Below, in pieces: positions 44,497-52,287 of a stretch of DNA of 64,000 nucleotides. Each line of letters starts with the position of its first letter. Positions within the stretch are counted from its first letter, which is position 1. The position numbers were made by a program, and so were the translations under genes. This stretch comes from Bacilli bacterium (lineage in GTDB: Bacteria > Bacillota_I > Bacilli_A > ML615J-28 > CAG-698), in assembly GCA_017962745.1 (NCBI GenBank), contig JAGCUR010000018.1, positions 62,001-126,000 on the forward strand. Direction: 5' to 3'. Under the pieces are notes generated by a model. The model was not told the DNA's origin. It ran no database searches and saw nothing but the letters and a program-made list of their open reading frames with translations.

Positions 44497-46785
44497 ATGC
44501 CTAAAAAGTTAATAATCATTTTATTATTTGTTTTATGCTTATTGATGATTGGCTGTAAAGAAAAAGAACCGAATGGTGATGGCGGTGGAAGCCAAATCGT
44601 AGAACCAGACCCAATTAGTAGTATCAAACAAGGAGAAGAGGATAATTTTAAAAATTATCTAGTTTTGTTTGGTAGAACTTATTTTAGTAATGGGCGCTTA
44701 GCGCTAGATCACTGCGGAACGGGGTTTGAAGCTTCATTTACGGGTTCGAGCATGACGCTTGATGTCATAGCCGCAAGTACTACCACATTACTAGTCGTTT
44801 ATATTGATGGAGAAGAATATAAAACTATTAGATTAACGAGAAATGGGACCGTTAATGTTTGTAAAGATTTAGAAAATGGTGAACATATTGTTAGAGTAAT
44901 TAAAGCTTCATCAACTGCTAGTGGCCCAGTATTCATTAATGAAATTAATACCGATGGTGTTATCAATAAATACCAAAAAGAATTTAAACTAAGAATTGAA
45001 TTCGTAGGAGACTCGATAACTTGTGGAGCAGGGAGCTTGGCGGATAATACTACGCCAACTACATCATTTGATAACAATGATGTAACTAAAGCATATTCAT
45101 ATGTATGTGCAAATTTACTTGGTGCTTATTTTTCAATATCAGCTACTGAAGGTATTTGCGTTAAAGCAACAACTGCAGTTAAAGCCCAAAGTATTGATTT
45201 ATATCAAAGTTATTCTTTAAATAATCATTCTAAATATGATTTCAGTAATCCTAGCGATATCGTAGTAATCGATTTAGGAACTAACGATGCGGATTACTTA
45301 GCAGGCCATCCTGAATACGGTAATGACTTTGCTACTGATTATTTAGAACTAGTTAATTTAATTAGAGAAAAGAATCCAAACGCAGAAATTATTTGCATGT
45401 ATGGCCATATGGGTATTAACTCTAAAATCAGAGATGGTATTAGAAAAGTAGTATCAGACTTACAATCTAGTGGTGATGAACACATTTACTGGTTCCAAGC
45501 TACAAGTGATTTTAGTGGTGCTGGTAGCCATCCAGGAATGGCTGGAGCATACAAGCAAGGAGTAGAACTATATAAATTTATAGTGGATAATAATATCGTG
45601 GATGCTAGTTTAATTGATAATACGCAAAATAAAGAAAAAGAATATATCGATGGTAAAAAACTAGTTGTTTTTGGGGATTCAATTACCGCTCTTGGCACTT
45701 GGGGCGAAGATGCGGCTGATGAGCTTAATATGTATTTTTATAATGGAGCAATGGGTGGCATTACTTCTGCCCAAGGAATTGATCGTTTCAATGCAGTAGT
45801 AAAAGATTCTGGTGCTGATTTTGTTACACTGTGTTTTGGTCAAAACGATTTAATCATGAATACATATAATACCCCTAAAGTTGGCTTAGCTGATTTTAAA
45901 GCAAATATGACTAGATTAGTCGAAATGGTTAGAAGCATTGGGGCTACCCCAATATTACTAACTACTAACCCACTTAACCCTGATATTTTCTGGACTGCGC
46001 AAGGACAAAAGAAAGAAAACTATACTGAAGTAGGTGGCAACCCCCTAGCATGGCTAGATGAATATAATAAAGTTACCCGCGAAGTAGCGCGTGAAACTAA
46101 CTGTGACTTAGTAGATATGCGTACCCAGTTTAGTGAAAAATATTACCGTAATGCTTTATCAGATGGGATTCACTTAAATGCTAGAGGTAACGAAATATTT
46201 AAAGATGCATTAGTACAATTCTTTAGAAATAAATATGCTAATGATCCTAATGCGCCAAAAGTTAGTAAAGAAGACTTAAATATTTATGTTACTGATACTA
46301 ATAAAGTAAGTTTAATTAGTAAAGAAGCAACTGATTGGTATACAGCTGATACTAGTCTAATGAAGATTGAAAAGCAAGATGAAGCAATCGTCTTTTATAA
46401 TACTAACAATTTATGGCCAGAAGCAATTTATGCAAGGTCTAATCCAATTGTAATTGATTATAATAGTGGTGTTTTATATTACGATATTGAGGTAAGTAGA
46501 GTAGATACAAGTATTATCATATTCTTTAATACATCTACACCATCTGCTTATAAAAATGGGGAATATGTAGTTATCAATTCGCATATATCTGAAAATGTCA
46601 ATACAGCTGGTGATATCATGGGACCGGGTCATTTTACAGGTGAGATTAAACTAAGCGATTTAAATATTGCGAAAGCATATTTAAATGATGGTAAATTAAC
46701 TATTAATGGCATTAAAGTATTTGCGGCTGGAACTAGTTACCAGAAAGTAACAATTAACGAGCTAAGTGTAGCACTAGGAGAGTAG
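44497..46785 (+). CDS. Double SGNH esterase lipoprotein (CE2-like plus GDSL)
   Basis: This 762-residue lipoprotein (lipobox MIGC, Cys 20) carries two hydrolase domains. Residues about 45-150 form a small beta-sandwich, followed by SGNH domain 1 (FVGDSITCGAG, LGTNDADY, GAGSHPGMAGA); this order matches carbohydrate esterase family 2. Residues about 385-590 form SGNH domain 2 (VFGDSITALG, CFGQNDLI, DGIHLNARG). The C-terminal 150 residues look like a carbohydrate-binding beta sandwich (INSHISENVN, GHFTGEIKLSDLN). Both domains should remove acyl groups, probably acetyl, from a glycan at the cell surface. In domain 1 the usual Asp three residues before the catalytic His is replaced (AGSH). Confidence 0.88.
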   Translation: MPKKLIIILLFVLCLLMIGCKEKEPNGDGGGSQIVEPDPISSIKQGEEDNFKNYLVLFGRTYFSNGRLALDHCGTGFEASFTGSSMTLDVIAASTTTLLVVYIDGEEYKTIRLTRNGTVNVCKDLENGEHIVRVIKASSTASGPVFINEINTDGVINKYQKEFKLRIEFVGDSITCGAGSLADNTTPTTSFDNNDVTKAYSYVCANLLGAYFSISATEGICVKATTAVKAQSIDLYQSYSLNNHSKYDFSNPSDIVVIDLGTNDADYLAGHPEYGNDFATDYLELVNLIREKNPNAEIICMYGHMGINSKIRDGIRKVVSDLQSSGDEHIYWFQATSDFSGAGSHPGMAGAYKQGVELYKFIVDNNIVDASLIDNTQNKEKEYIDGKKLVVFGDSITALGTWGEDAADELNMYFYNGAMGGITSAQGIDRFNAVVKDSGADFVTLCFGQNDLIMNTYNTPKVGLADFKANMTRLVEMVRSIGATPILLTTNPLNPDIFWTAQGQKKENYTEVGGNPLAWLDEYNKVTREVARETNCDLVDMRTQFSEKYYRNALSDGIHLNARGNEIFKDALVQFFRNKYANDPNAPKVSKEDLNIYVTDTNKVSLISKEATDWYTADTSLMKIEKQDEAIVFYNTNNLWPEAIYARSNPIVIDYNSGVLYYDIEVSRVDTSIIIFFNTSTPSAYKNGEYVVINSHISENVNTAGDIMGPGHFTGEIKLSDLNIAKAYLNDGKLTINGIKVFAAGTSYQKVTINELSVALGE

Positions 46786-46793
46786 GAGAAGTT

Positions 46794-48053
46794 ATGGAAA
46801 AATTAAAAGTAGCAATTATTGGTTGTGGATCTAGAGGATGTGAAACATACGGTAGATTAGTTTATGATTTACACGATAAGTTTGAAATTGTCGCTTTATG
46901 TGACATTAGACAAGATAGACTAGATAAATATAGTAGCGAATTTAAGATCGATAAGAAAAACACATTCTTAGATGAAGATGAGTTCTTTAAAGAAAAGAGA
47001 GCTGATGTTTTATTCATTTGTGTTTTAGATAAAGACCATGTCCGTGTTGCTATTAAAGGATTAAATCTAGGTTATCATTTGTTATTAGAAAAACCAATTA
47101 CAGCTGATTTAGACGAATGCAAGGCATTACTTGATGCGAAAAAGAAAAGCGGTAAAGAAGTTATTGTATGCCATGTCTTAAGATATGCTAATGCTTTTGT
47201 GAAGGTAAATGAATTAATTGAAGCAGGCGTAATTGGTAAGCTTGTATCAATCCAAGCCTTAGAACAAGTAGGCTGGTTCCACCAAGCTCATAGCTTTGTA
47301 AGAGGTAACTGGCGTGATACAAAAGAGACGACACCGATGATTATGGCTAAGTGCTGTCATGATTTAGACTTGTTACAGTTTTATGCAAAATCAAGATGTA
47401 AAACTATTTCCTCAATCGGCGATTTACGTTTCTTTAAAAAAGAAAATATGCCTTTTGATGCGACTCATATGTGCGTAGACTGTCCACATATTGATAAGTG
47501 CCCATATAGCGCTAAGATCATTTATCTAGATGGTTGGCTAAGCAGAGGTAAACCAGGTAACCAGTGGCCATTTAATGTTATTACAGAAGCTAACCCGTTA
47601 ACTTATGAAGCCTTAAGCGATGCTATTAAAAATACTAAATATGGTAGATGCGTATTTGACTGCGATAATGATGCGGTAGATAGCCAAATCGTTATGATGG
47701 AATTTGAAAATGGTATAACTGCAAGCCTTACTATGATGGGCTTTACGGGATGTGTTGGCCGTATTATGAAGTTTTATGGAACTATCGGTGAGATTGATTT
47801 AGATGAGGAAAAGAGCGTAATTGAAGTTAAAAGATTTGCATTACCAAAAGAAATCATTAAGATTGACGATCTAGTAAATCCAGATTCAATGGCTCATGGT
47901 GGTGGTGATTATATGATCGTTCAAAGCTTATATGATGCTATCATTGGAAAGAACGCAAAGACTACATTAGAACAATCAATTGAAAGCCACTTGATGGCAA
48001 TCGCAGCTGAAAGCTCAAGATTATCAGGCGGTAAGATGATAAAGGTTCACTAA
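46794..48053 (+). CDS. Gfo/Idh/MocA family oxidoreductase
   Basis: This 419-residue cytoplasmic NAD(P)-dependent oxidoreductase has an N-terminal Rossmann fold (VAIIGCGSRGCETYGRL) and the family block LLLEKPITADLDEC with the EKP lysine. The C-terminal alpha/beta domain has KCCHDLDLLQFY supplying the catalytic-region His and Asp. An unusual insertion near residues 220-245 has three cysteines (MCVDCPHIDKC), which could bind a metal or be structural. Substrates of this family are sugars, inositols or sugar acids. It sits at the end of the locus and likely acts on a released monosaccharide. Confidence 0.9.
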   Translation: MEKLKVAIIGCGSRGCETYGRLVYDLHDKFEIVALCDIRQDRLDKYSSEFKIDKKNTFLDEDEFFKEKRADVLFICVLDKDHVRVAIKGLNLGYHLLLEKPITADLDECKALLDAKKKSGKEVIVCHVLRYANAFVKVNELIEAGVIGKLVSIQALEQVGWFHQAHSFVRGNWRDTKETTPMIMAKCCHDLDLLQFYAKSRCKTISSIGDLRFFKKENMPFDATHMCVDCPHIDKCPYSAKIIYLDGWLSRGKPGNQWPFNVITEANPLTYEALSDAIKNTKYGRCVFDCDNDAVDSQIVMMEFENGITASLTMMGFTGCVGRIMKFYGTIGEIDLDEEKSVIEVKRFALPKEIIKIDDLVNPDSMAHGGGDYMIVQSLYDAIIGKNAKTTLEQSIESHLMAIAAESSRLSGGKMIKVH

Positions 48054-48054
48054 G

Positions 48055-48867
48055 ATGGGATATTTTAGAATCAAAAAATATAACGATAATTTGTATCAAT
48101 TAATTGATAAACTAGGCGTTATATCCACATTAGTAATAGGTGGTTCTAAAGCTTTAGTATATGATACATGTTACGGGTTTGCGAGTCTTTTAGAAGAAGT
48201 AAAAAAGATAACTGATAAAGAGTTAATAGTCGTAGATTCGCATGGTCATATGGATCATACGGCAGGAAATTTTCATTTCGCTAAAGTTTATATTAACGAA
48301 CTTGATTACCCTTTATGTAAGCGCCATAATAGTCTAGAAATGCGTAAAGCTAATATTGCTAGAGCGAAAGAAGCTAACGCTATTAGTGAAGATTTTGATA
48401 TTGATGATTATTTAGATAAAAGAGAAGGTAATCTAGAATTTATTAGCCCTGGTCATGTATTTGATTTAGGCGGACTACATGGTAAAGTCATCAATATGGA
48501 AGGCCACACACCAGGATCTATTGGCATCTTACTTGAAGAATGGAAACTACTATTAGTAGCTGATGCCACATGCCCATATGTATGGTTATTCTTAAATGAA
48601 TCTTTACCACTTCCTAAATATATTGAAATGTTAGAAAGGGTGTTAAAGCTAGACTTTGATAACTTCTTAGTAGGACATGATGCAAGATTATTTAAAAAAG
48701 AAGAAATGGTAGGATTTTTAGAGATAGCTAAAAGAGTAGATCCTGCTAAGTCATATAAAGTGAGTTATGGTGGCTTTGATGATCTAGAATCATATAGTTA
48801 TGAAGAACCATCAGGTAAAGATGGCGCAACAATTGCGGTTATCTTTAACCCGGATAAATTAAAATAA
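48055..48867 (+). CDS. Metallo-beta-lactamase fold hydrolase
   Basis: This 270-residue cytoplasmic protein has the MBL metal motif HGHMDHTAG (HxHxDH, about residues 62-70), the second-metal His in MEGHTPGS, the bridging Asp in LLLVADATCP and the last ligand in VGHDAR. This set suggests a glyoxalase II-like or thioester/ester hydrolase; no lactamase activity is implied. It starts one base after the preceding oxidoreductase stop and is the last gene of the locus before a strong terminator. The substrate may be a lactone or ester made by the oxidoreductase (inference). Confidence 0.9.
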   Translation: MGYFRIKKYNDNLYQLIDKLGVISTLVIGGSKALVYDTCYGFASLLEEVKKITDKELIVVDSHGHMDHTAGNFHFAKVYINELDYPLCKRHNSLEMRKANIARAKEANAISEDFDIDDYLDKREGNLEFISPGHVFDLGGLHGKVINMEGHTPGSIGILLEEWKLLLVADATCPYVWLFLNESLPLPKYIEMLERVLKLDFDNFLVGHDARLFKKEEMVGFLEIAKRVDPAKSYKVSYGGFDDLESYSYEEPSGKDGATIAVIFNPDKLK

Positions 48868-48872
48868 CCATA

Positions 48873-48907
48873 AAAAACAGCCAGTGAAAAACTCAGGCTG
48901 TTTTTTT
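48873..48907 (+). terminator. Intrinsic terminator ending the glycan locus
   Basis: A 9-bp stem (AAAACAGCC / GGCTGTTTT) with a 13-base loop is followed by a run of seven T. It marks the end of the gene block that starts at 19707. Confidence 0.9.
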
Positions 48908-48931
48908 GATGAAATATGAAAATAGTTGTTG

Positions 48932-48937
48932 TATAAT
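48932..48937 (+). promoter_or_regulatory. -10 element of the aminopeptidase gene
   Basis: A consensus TATAAT lies 30 bases before the start. No good -35 is present at standard spacing. Confidence 0.5.
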
Positions 48938-48966
48938 GGTTATATAGTGATATGGAGGTATTATAT

Positions 48967-50331
48967 ATGTACGCTAAAAATGCTTGGAAAAAATACGAAG
49001 GAAACACAAAAGTAGTTTTTGACTTTTGCGAAGGTTATAAAGATTATATAACTAAAGGCAAGACTGAAAGATTATGCGTAGATGAAGCAAAGAAGTTAGC
49101 TGAAGCTAAAGGATTTAAAGATTTAGCTAGCGTTAAATCTTTAAAAAAAGGTGATAAAGTATATGCCATTAACAAAGGCAAAAACATTGCTTGCTTTGTT
49201 ATCGGTAAAAAGCCAATTGAAGAAGGATTGCGAGTACTTGGAGCACATATTGATTCTCCTAGACTTGATATTAAACAAAACCCATTATATGAAAGAAATG
49301 GTTTTGCATTACTTGATACGCATTATTATGGTGGTATTAAGAAATACCAATGGGTTACAATTCCACTAGCAATGCACGGAGTTGTATGCTTAAAGGATGG
49401 TAAAAACATTATTGTTAACATCGGTGAAGATGAAAATGATCCAGTTCTAGGAATTGGTGATTTATTAATCCACTTATCAGCTGATCAATTACAAAAACCA
49501 GGTAATAAAGTTATTGAAGGCGAAGACTTAGATGTAACAATTGCGCATATGCCACTTAAAGAAACTGAAAAAGAAAATGTTAAGGCTAACGCATTAAATA
49601 TTTTAAAAGAACAATATGGCTTTGAAGAAGAAGATTTCTTAAGTGCCGAACTTGAAATCGTACCTGCTGGTAAAGCTAGAGATTACGGTCTAGACCGTAG
49701 CATGATAGCAGGTTACGGCCATGATGATCGAGTTTGTGGATACACATCATTAATGGCAGTACTTGATAGTCCAAAAGTAGAATATACAAGCTGTGCAATC
49801 TTAGTAGATAAAGAAGAAGTTGGATCAATTGGGGCAACTGGTGCTCAATCTAAATTCTTTGAAAATGTAATTGCAGAACTAATTAATAAAACTGGTGAAT
49901 ATTCTGATTTAAAACTACGTCAAGCATTTGAAAATACAATGATGTTAAGTTCAGATGTAAGTGCAGGCTTTGACCCACTTTATCCTGGTGTAAATGATTC
50001 TAAAAATGCTGCCTTCTTAGGAAATGGTATTTGCTTTAATAAGTTTACAGGACGTGGTGGTAAGGGTGGAGCAAATGATGCAATGCCTGAATACTTTGCA
50101 AAGATTAGAAATGTATTAGATAATGCTAATATCCACTATCAAACATCAGAAATTGGTAAAGTTGACCAAGGTGGTGGTGGCACAATCGCCTACATCTTAG
50201 GTAACTACAACATGAATGTAATCGATGCTGGCATTGCAGTTTTAAATATGCATGCACCAATGGAAATCGTATCTAAAGTGGATGTATATGAAGCATATAA
50301 AGCATATATCGAATTCATCACTAAGATGTAA
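48967..50331 (+). CDS. M18 family aminopeptidase
   Basis: This 454-residue dizinc aminopeptidase removes N-terminal acidic or neutral residues from peptides in the cytosol. It has the metal-binding GAHIDSPRLDIKQ, the catalytic Glu and metal ligand block LVDKEEVGSIG, MLSSDVSAGFDP, and the glycine-rich GGGGTIAYIL near the C-terminus. The start at 48967 is chosen because the in-frame ATG at 48952 lies inside the ribosome site (GGAGGT, 48954-48959). It has its own promoter. The next gene follows with only 13 bases between them and no terminator. Confidence 0.94.
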   Translation: MYAKNAWKKYEGNTKVVFDFCEGYKDYITKGKTERLCVDEAKKLAEAKGFKDLASVKSLKKGDKVYAINKGKNIACFVIGKKPIEEGLRVLGAHIDSPRLDIKQNPLYERNGFALLDTHYYGGIKKYQWVTIPLAMHGVVCLKDGKNIIVNIGEDENDPVLGIGDLLIHLSADQLQKPGNKVIEGEDLDVTIAHMPLKETEKENVKANALNILKEQYGFEEEDFLSAELEIVPAGKARDYGLDRSMIAGYGHDDRVCGYTSLMAVLDSPKVEYTSCAILVDKEEVGSIGATGAQSKFFENVIAELINKTGEYSDLKLRQAFENTMMLSSDVSAGFDPLYPGVNDSKNAAFLGNGICFNKFTGRGGKGGANDAMPEYFAKIRNVLDNANIHYQTSEIGKVDQGGGGTIAYILGNYNMNVIDAGIAVLNMHAPMEIVSKVDVYEAYKAYIEFITKM

Positions 50332-50344
50332 TAAGAGGTAGCTT

Positions 50345-50884
50345 ACGAAAAGTAAAAAGATTAGAGATTTAGTGTTTATGGGCATTGCCCTAGCACTAAT
50401 GATTGTATGTTCAAAGATTAGTTTTTTAGTTGGAGCAATTCCGATTACCTTGCAAACTTTTGCGGTATTTATATGTTCACTAATCTTAGGATGGAAAGCT
50501 AGCATTATATTTATAGTTTATACCGCGCTAGGTTTAATCGGATTACCAATCTTTTCTAGCGGTGGGGGCTTTGCATACATTTATGCCCCATCATTTGGCT
50601 TTATAATTAGTTTTATCCCTGCTAGCTTAATAATTGGTATTGCTTCAAAGTCAGATAAACGATATCTAAAATACATTACATCATTATGCGGATTGCTTTT
50701 AATCAATGTAATCGGTGTAGCTTATATGTATTTTATTTATAATTATTATATGGAAACGCAAAAGAGCTTGCTAACCATTATCCAAATTGGGGTTTTACCT
50801 TTCATCTTAAAAGATATAGTGGTAGCAGCAGTATCTTGCATTATTTATTCAAGAATAAAAATAGTATTAGATAAAAACGAATAA
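50345..50884 (+). CDS. bioY: BioY, biotin ECF transporter substrate-binding subunit (apparent ACG start)
   Basis: BioY captures biotin in the membrane and works with an ECF energy module. The family blocks are VGAIPITLQTFAVFICSLILG and ALGLIGLPIFSSGGGFAY, with about six membrane helices. The start is odd. The strong ribosome site (AGAGGT, 50334-50339) is followed at normal spacing by ACG at 50345, not ATG, and the frame closes at a TAG just upstream. Starting at ACG gives a protein of 179 residues with the usual short basic N-terminus. GTG at 50372 and ATG at 50378 are the alternatives, but they remove it and have weaker ribosome sites. ACG is a very rare initiator, so a sequencing error or a mutated ATG is possible. 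Confidence 0.85.
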   Translation, partial: TKSKKIRDLVFMGIALALMIVCSKISFLVGAIPITLQTFAVFICSLILGWKASIIFIVYTALGLIGLPIFSSGGGFAYIYAPSFGFIISFIPASLIIGIASKSDKRYLKYITSLCGLLLINVIGVAYMYFIYNYYMETQKSLLTIIQIGVLPFILKDIVVAAVSCIIYSRIKIVLDKNE

Positions 50885-50901
50885 AAAAAAGGAGAATGGT
50901 T

Positions 50902-51276
50902 ATGGAAATGAAATTTTATCGTTGTAAAGTATGTGGTCAAATTATTGCAATTGTGAAACAAACTAAAGTACCGCTTATGTGCTGCGGAAAGATGATGGAA
51001 GAAATCATCCCTGGTGAAGTTGATGCTTCAGCTGAAAAGCATGTACCAGTATGGGAAGTAAAAGATGGCGTTGTAGAAGTAAAAGTAGGAGAAGTTGCCC
51101 ATCCAATGATTGAAGAACATTATATTGAATGGATTGCTCTTCAAACTAAGAAAGGTAATCAAAGAGTAAAACTTAACCCAGGCGATGCTCCAGTTGCTCA
51201 TTTTGCAATTTTACCTGGCGATGAAGTATTAGCAGTATACGCATATTGCAACTTACATAGTTTATTTAAAGGATAA
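50902..51276 (+). CDS. Desulfoferrodoxin-type superoxide reductase
   Basis: This protein of about 124 residues reduces superoxide to hydrogen peroxide without making oxygen, a typical anaerobe defence. The N-terminal rubredoxin-like site has four cysteines (C8, C11, C27, C28 in CKVCG and MCCGK). The catalytic iron centre ligands are visible in EKHVPVWE, VAHPMIEEHYIEW and CNLHSLF (three or four His and one Cys). It is thus the two-iron desulfoferrodoxin form. The start at 50902 is chosen because the in-frame ATG at 50896 is only one base from the AAAGGAG ribosome site. Confidence 0.94.
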   Translation: MEMKFYRCKVCGQIIAIVKQTKVPLMCCGKMMEEIIPGEVDASAEKHVPVWEVKDGVVEVKVGEVAHPMIEEHYIEWIALQTKKGNQRVKLNPGDAPVAHFAILPGDEVLAVYAYCNLHSLFKG

Positions 51277-51281
51277 TATAA

Positions 51282-51638
51282 ATGTTATTTATTGAATATC
51301 CTAAATGCTCAACTTGCATTAAAGCTAAAAAGTGGTTAGAAGATAATGGCATAGATTTTATTGATCGTAACATTAAACTAGATAACCCTACTATTGAAGA
51401 ATTAAGAGAGTGGGTTAAATTATCTAGTCGACCACTAAATAAAGTTTTTAATACAAGTGGACTACTCTATAAAGAATATAATCTAAAAGATAAACTAGCT
51501 TTAATGAGCGATGAAGAAAAGCTAGAAATGCTTTCTTCAAACGGTATGTTAGTTAAAAGACCAATAATAGTAGATAAAGATTACGTATTATTTGGTTTTA
51601 AAGAAGAAGAGTGGAAAACATTTATTCTTAAGAGGTAA
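51282..51638 (+). CDS. ArsC/Spx-family thioredoxin-fold protein
   Basis: This 118-residue protein has the ArsC/Spx CxxC motif in YPKCSTCIKAKKWL, at the start of a thioredoxin fold, and the C-terminal block LVKRPIIVDKDYVLFGFKEEEW. The RPI motif after the conserved lysine is typical of the YffB/ArsC-like group. It may be a thiol oxidoreductase, arsenate reductase-like enzyme or Spx-like stress regulator; I cannot separate these. It is two bases upstream of the SemiSWEET gene and 6 bases after the superoxide reductase, consistent with a redox-stress operon. Confidence 0.88.
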   Translation: MLFIEYPKCSTCIKAKKWLEDNGIDFIDRNIKLDNPTIEELREWVKLSSRPLNKVFNTSGLLYKEYNLKDKLALMSDEEKLEMLSSNGMLVKRPIIVDKDYVLFGFKEEEWKTFILKR

Positions 51639-51640
51639 TT

Positions 51641-51949
51641 ATGTCAGAATTATTAGAAATAGTAATGTTAGTAGCATTTGGCTTTTCTTGGCCAATTAGT
51701 TTAGTTAAAAATATCAAAGCCAGATCAACTAAAGGAGTAAGTATCTTATTTTATATAATGATTCTATTTGGATATGTTGCTGGCATTATATCTAAATTTA
51801 CTAATGAAGCATACATGGCATCTTTCTCTACAAAATGGTATGTCCTAATTTTCTATTTCTTCAATTTCACCGTAGTTGGCCTAAATATAATTGTTTATTT
51901 TAGAAATAGACACCTAGAGAATAAAGAAAGTGAAGAAAAAGTAGCATAA
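51641..51949 (+). CDS. SemiSWEET-like PQ-loop membrane protein
   Basis: This 102-residue protein has three membrane helices in the pattern of bacterial SemiSWEET sugar transporters. FGFSWPISLVKNIKARSTKGVSILFY carries the pore-lining Trp-Pro and the Lys-Ser/Thr-Lys-Gly loop, and helix 3 ends in a basic tail. SemiSWEETs dimerise to move sugars down a gradient, but many small PQ-loop proteins are uncharacterised, so the transport role is family-based. It closes the small redox group before a terminator. Confidence 0.82.
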   Translation: MSELLEIVMLVAFGFSWPISLVKNIKARSTKGVSILFYIMILFGYVAGIISKFTNEAYMASFSTKWYVLIFYFFNFTVVGLNIIVYFRNRHLENKESEEKVA

Positions 51950-51970
51950 CGCAAGTTATGCTATTTTTTA
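51943..51970 (+). terminator. Intrinsic terminator
   Basis: A perfect 8-bp stem (AGCATAAC / GTTATGCT) with a GCAA tetraloop is followed by ATTTTTTA. It overlaps the stop codon of the SemiSWEET gene. Confidence 0.9.
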
Positions 51971-52006
51971 TAACAATTATTAAAAACGTTTTCTAATGCA
52001 ATATTA

Positions 52007-52034
52007 TTAACTATTCATATTTTTAATGTATAAT
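52007..52034 (+). promoter_or_regulatory. Promoter of the lysine riboswitch operon
   Basis: TTAACT (52007-52012) and TATAAT (52029-52034) are spaced by 16 bases. The predicted start lies just at the beginning of the aptamer P1 stem. Confidence 0.65.
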
Positions 52035-52036
52035 GT

Positions 52037-52206
52037 AATTAATAGAGGTAGCGATGCAAATTAGTAATACAAGAGAGAAGGCATTCGTTTGGATCTTGTA
52101 TGAAAGGTAATCATCGCCGAACATTTAATTTAGGCATAAATTAAATGTGGGGTTATAGACAATATCTATAACACTCCTACTATTAGTAGAGGCGCTATTT
52201 AATTAA
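52037..52206 (+). ncRNA. Lysine riboswitch (L-box) aptamer
   Basis: This 170-base leader has the conserved L-box elements in order: AGAGGTAGCGATGCAAATTAG at the 5' side (first 20 bases diagnostic), then GAAAGG and ATCGCCGAA in the middle, GTGGGG, and AGAGGCGCTATT at the 3' side. AATTAATAG (52037-52045) pairs with CTATTTAATT to close P1. Internal arms ATTTAATTTA/TAAATTAAAT and TTATAGA/TCTATAA form two of the five radial stems. Lysine binding should favour the downstream terminator and switch the ABC transporter off. The call rests on conserved bases and stems, not a covariance search. Confidence 0.92.
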
Positions 52207-52233
52207 GTTTTATACAAATACTTTTTTATGGTT

Positions 52234-52259
52234 GCGTCTTTATACAAGATGCTTTTTTT
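52234..52259 (+). terminator. Riboswitch-controlled terminator
   Basis: A 7-bp stem (GCGTCTT / AAGATGC, one G-T pair) with a 5-base loop and a run of seven T sits 29 bases before the solute-binding protein start. This is the expected expression platform of the lysine riboswitch. Confidence 0.82.
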
Positions 52260-52287
52260 ATTATTAGGCAATTAGAGGAGGTATATT

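Noticed and set aside
51282-51638. Firm naming as Spx or as arsenate reductase
   Set aside because: The CSTC motif and RPI block are shared by several ArsC-like families; no arsenic genes are nearby.
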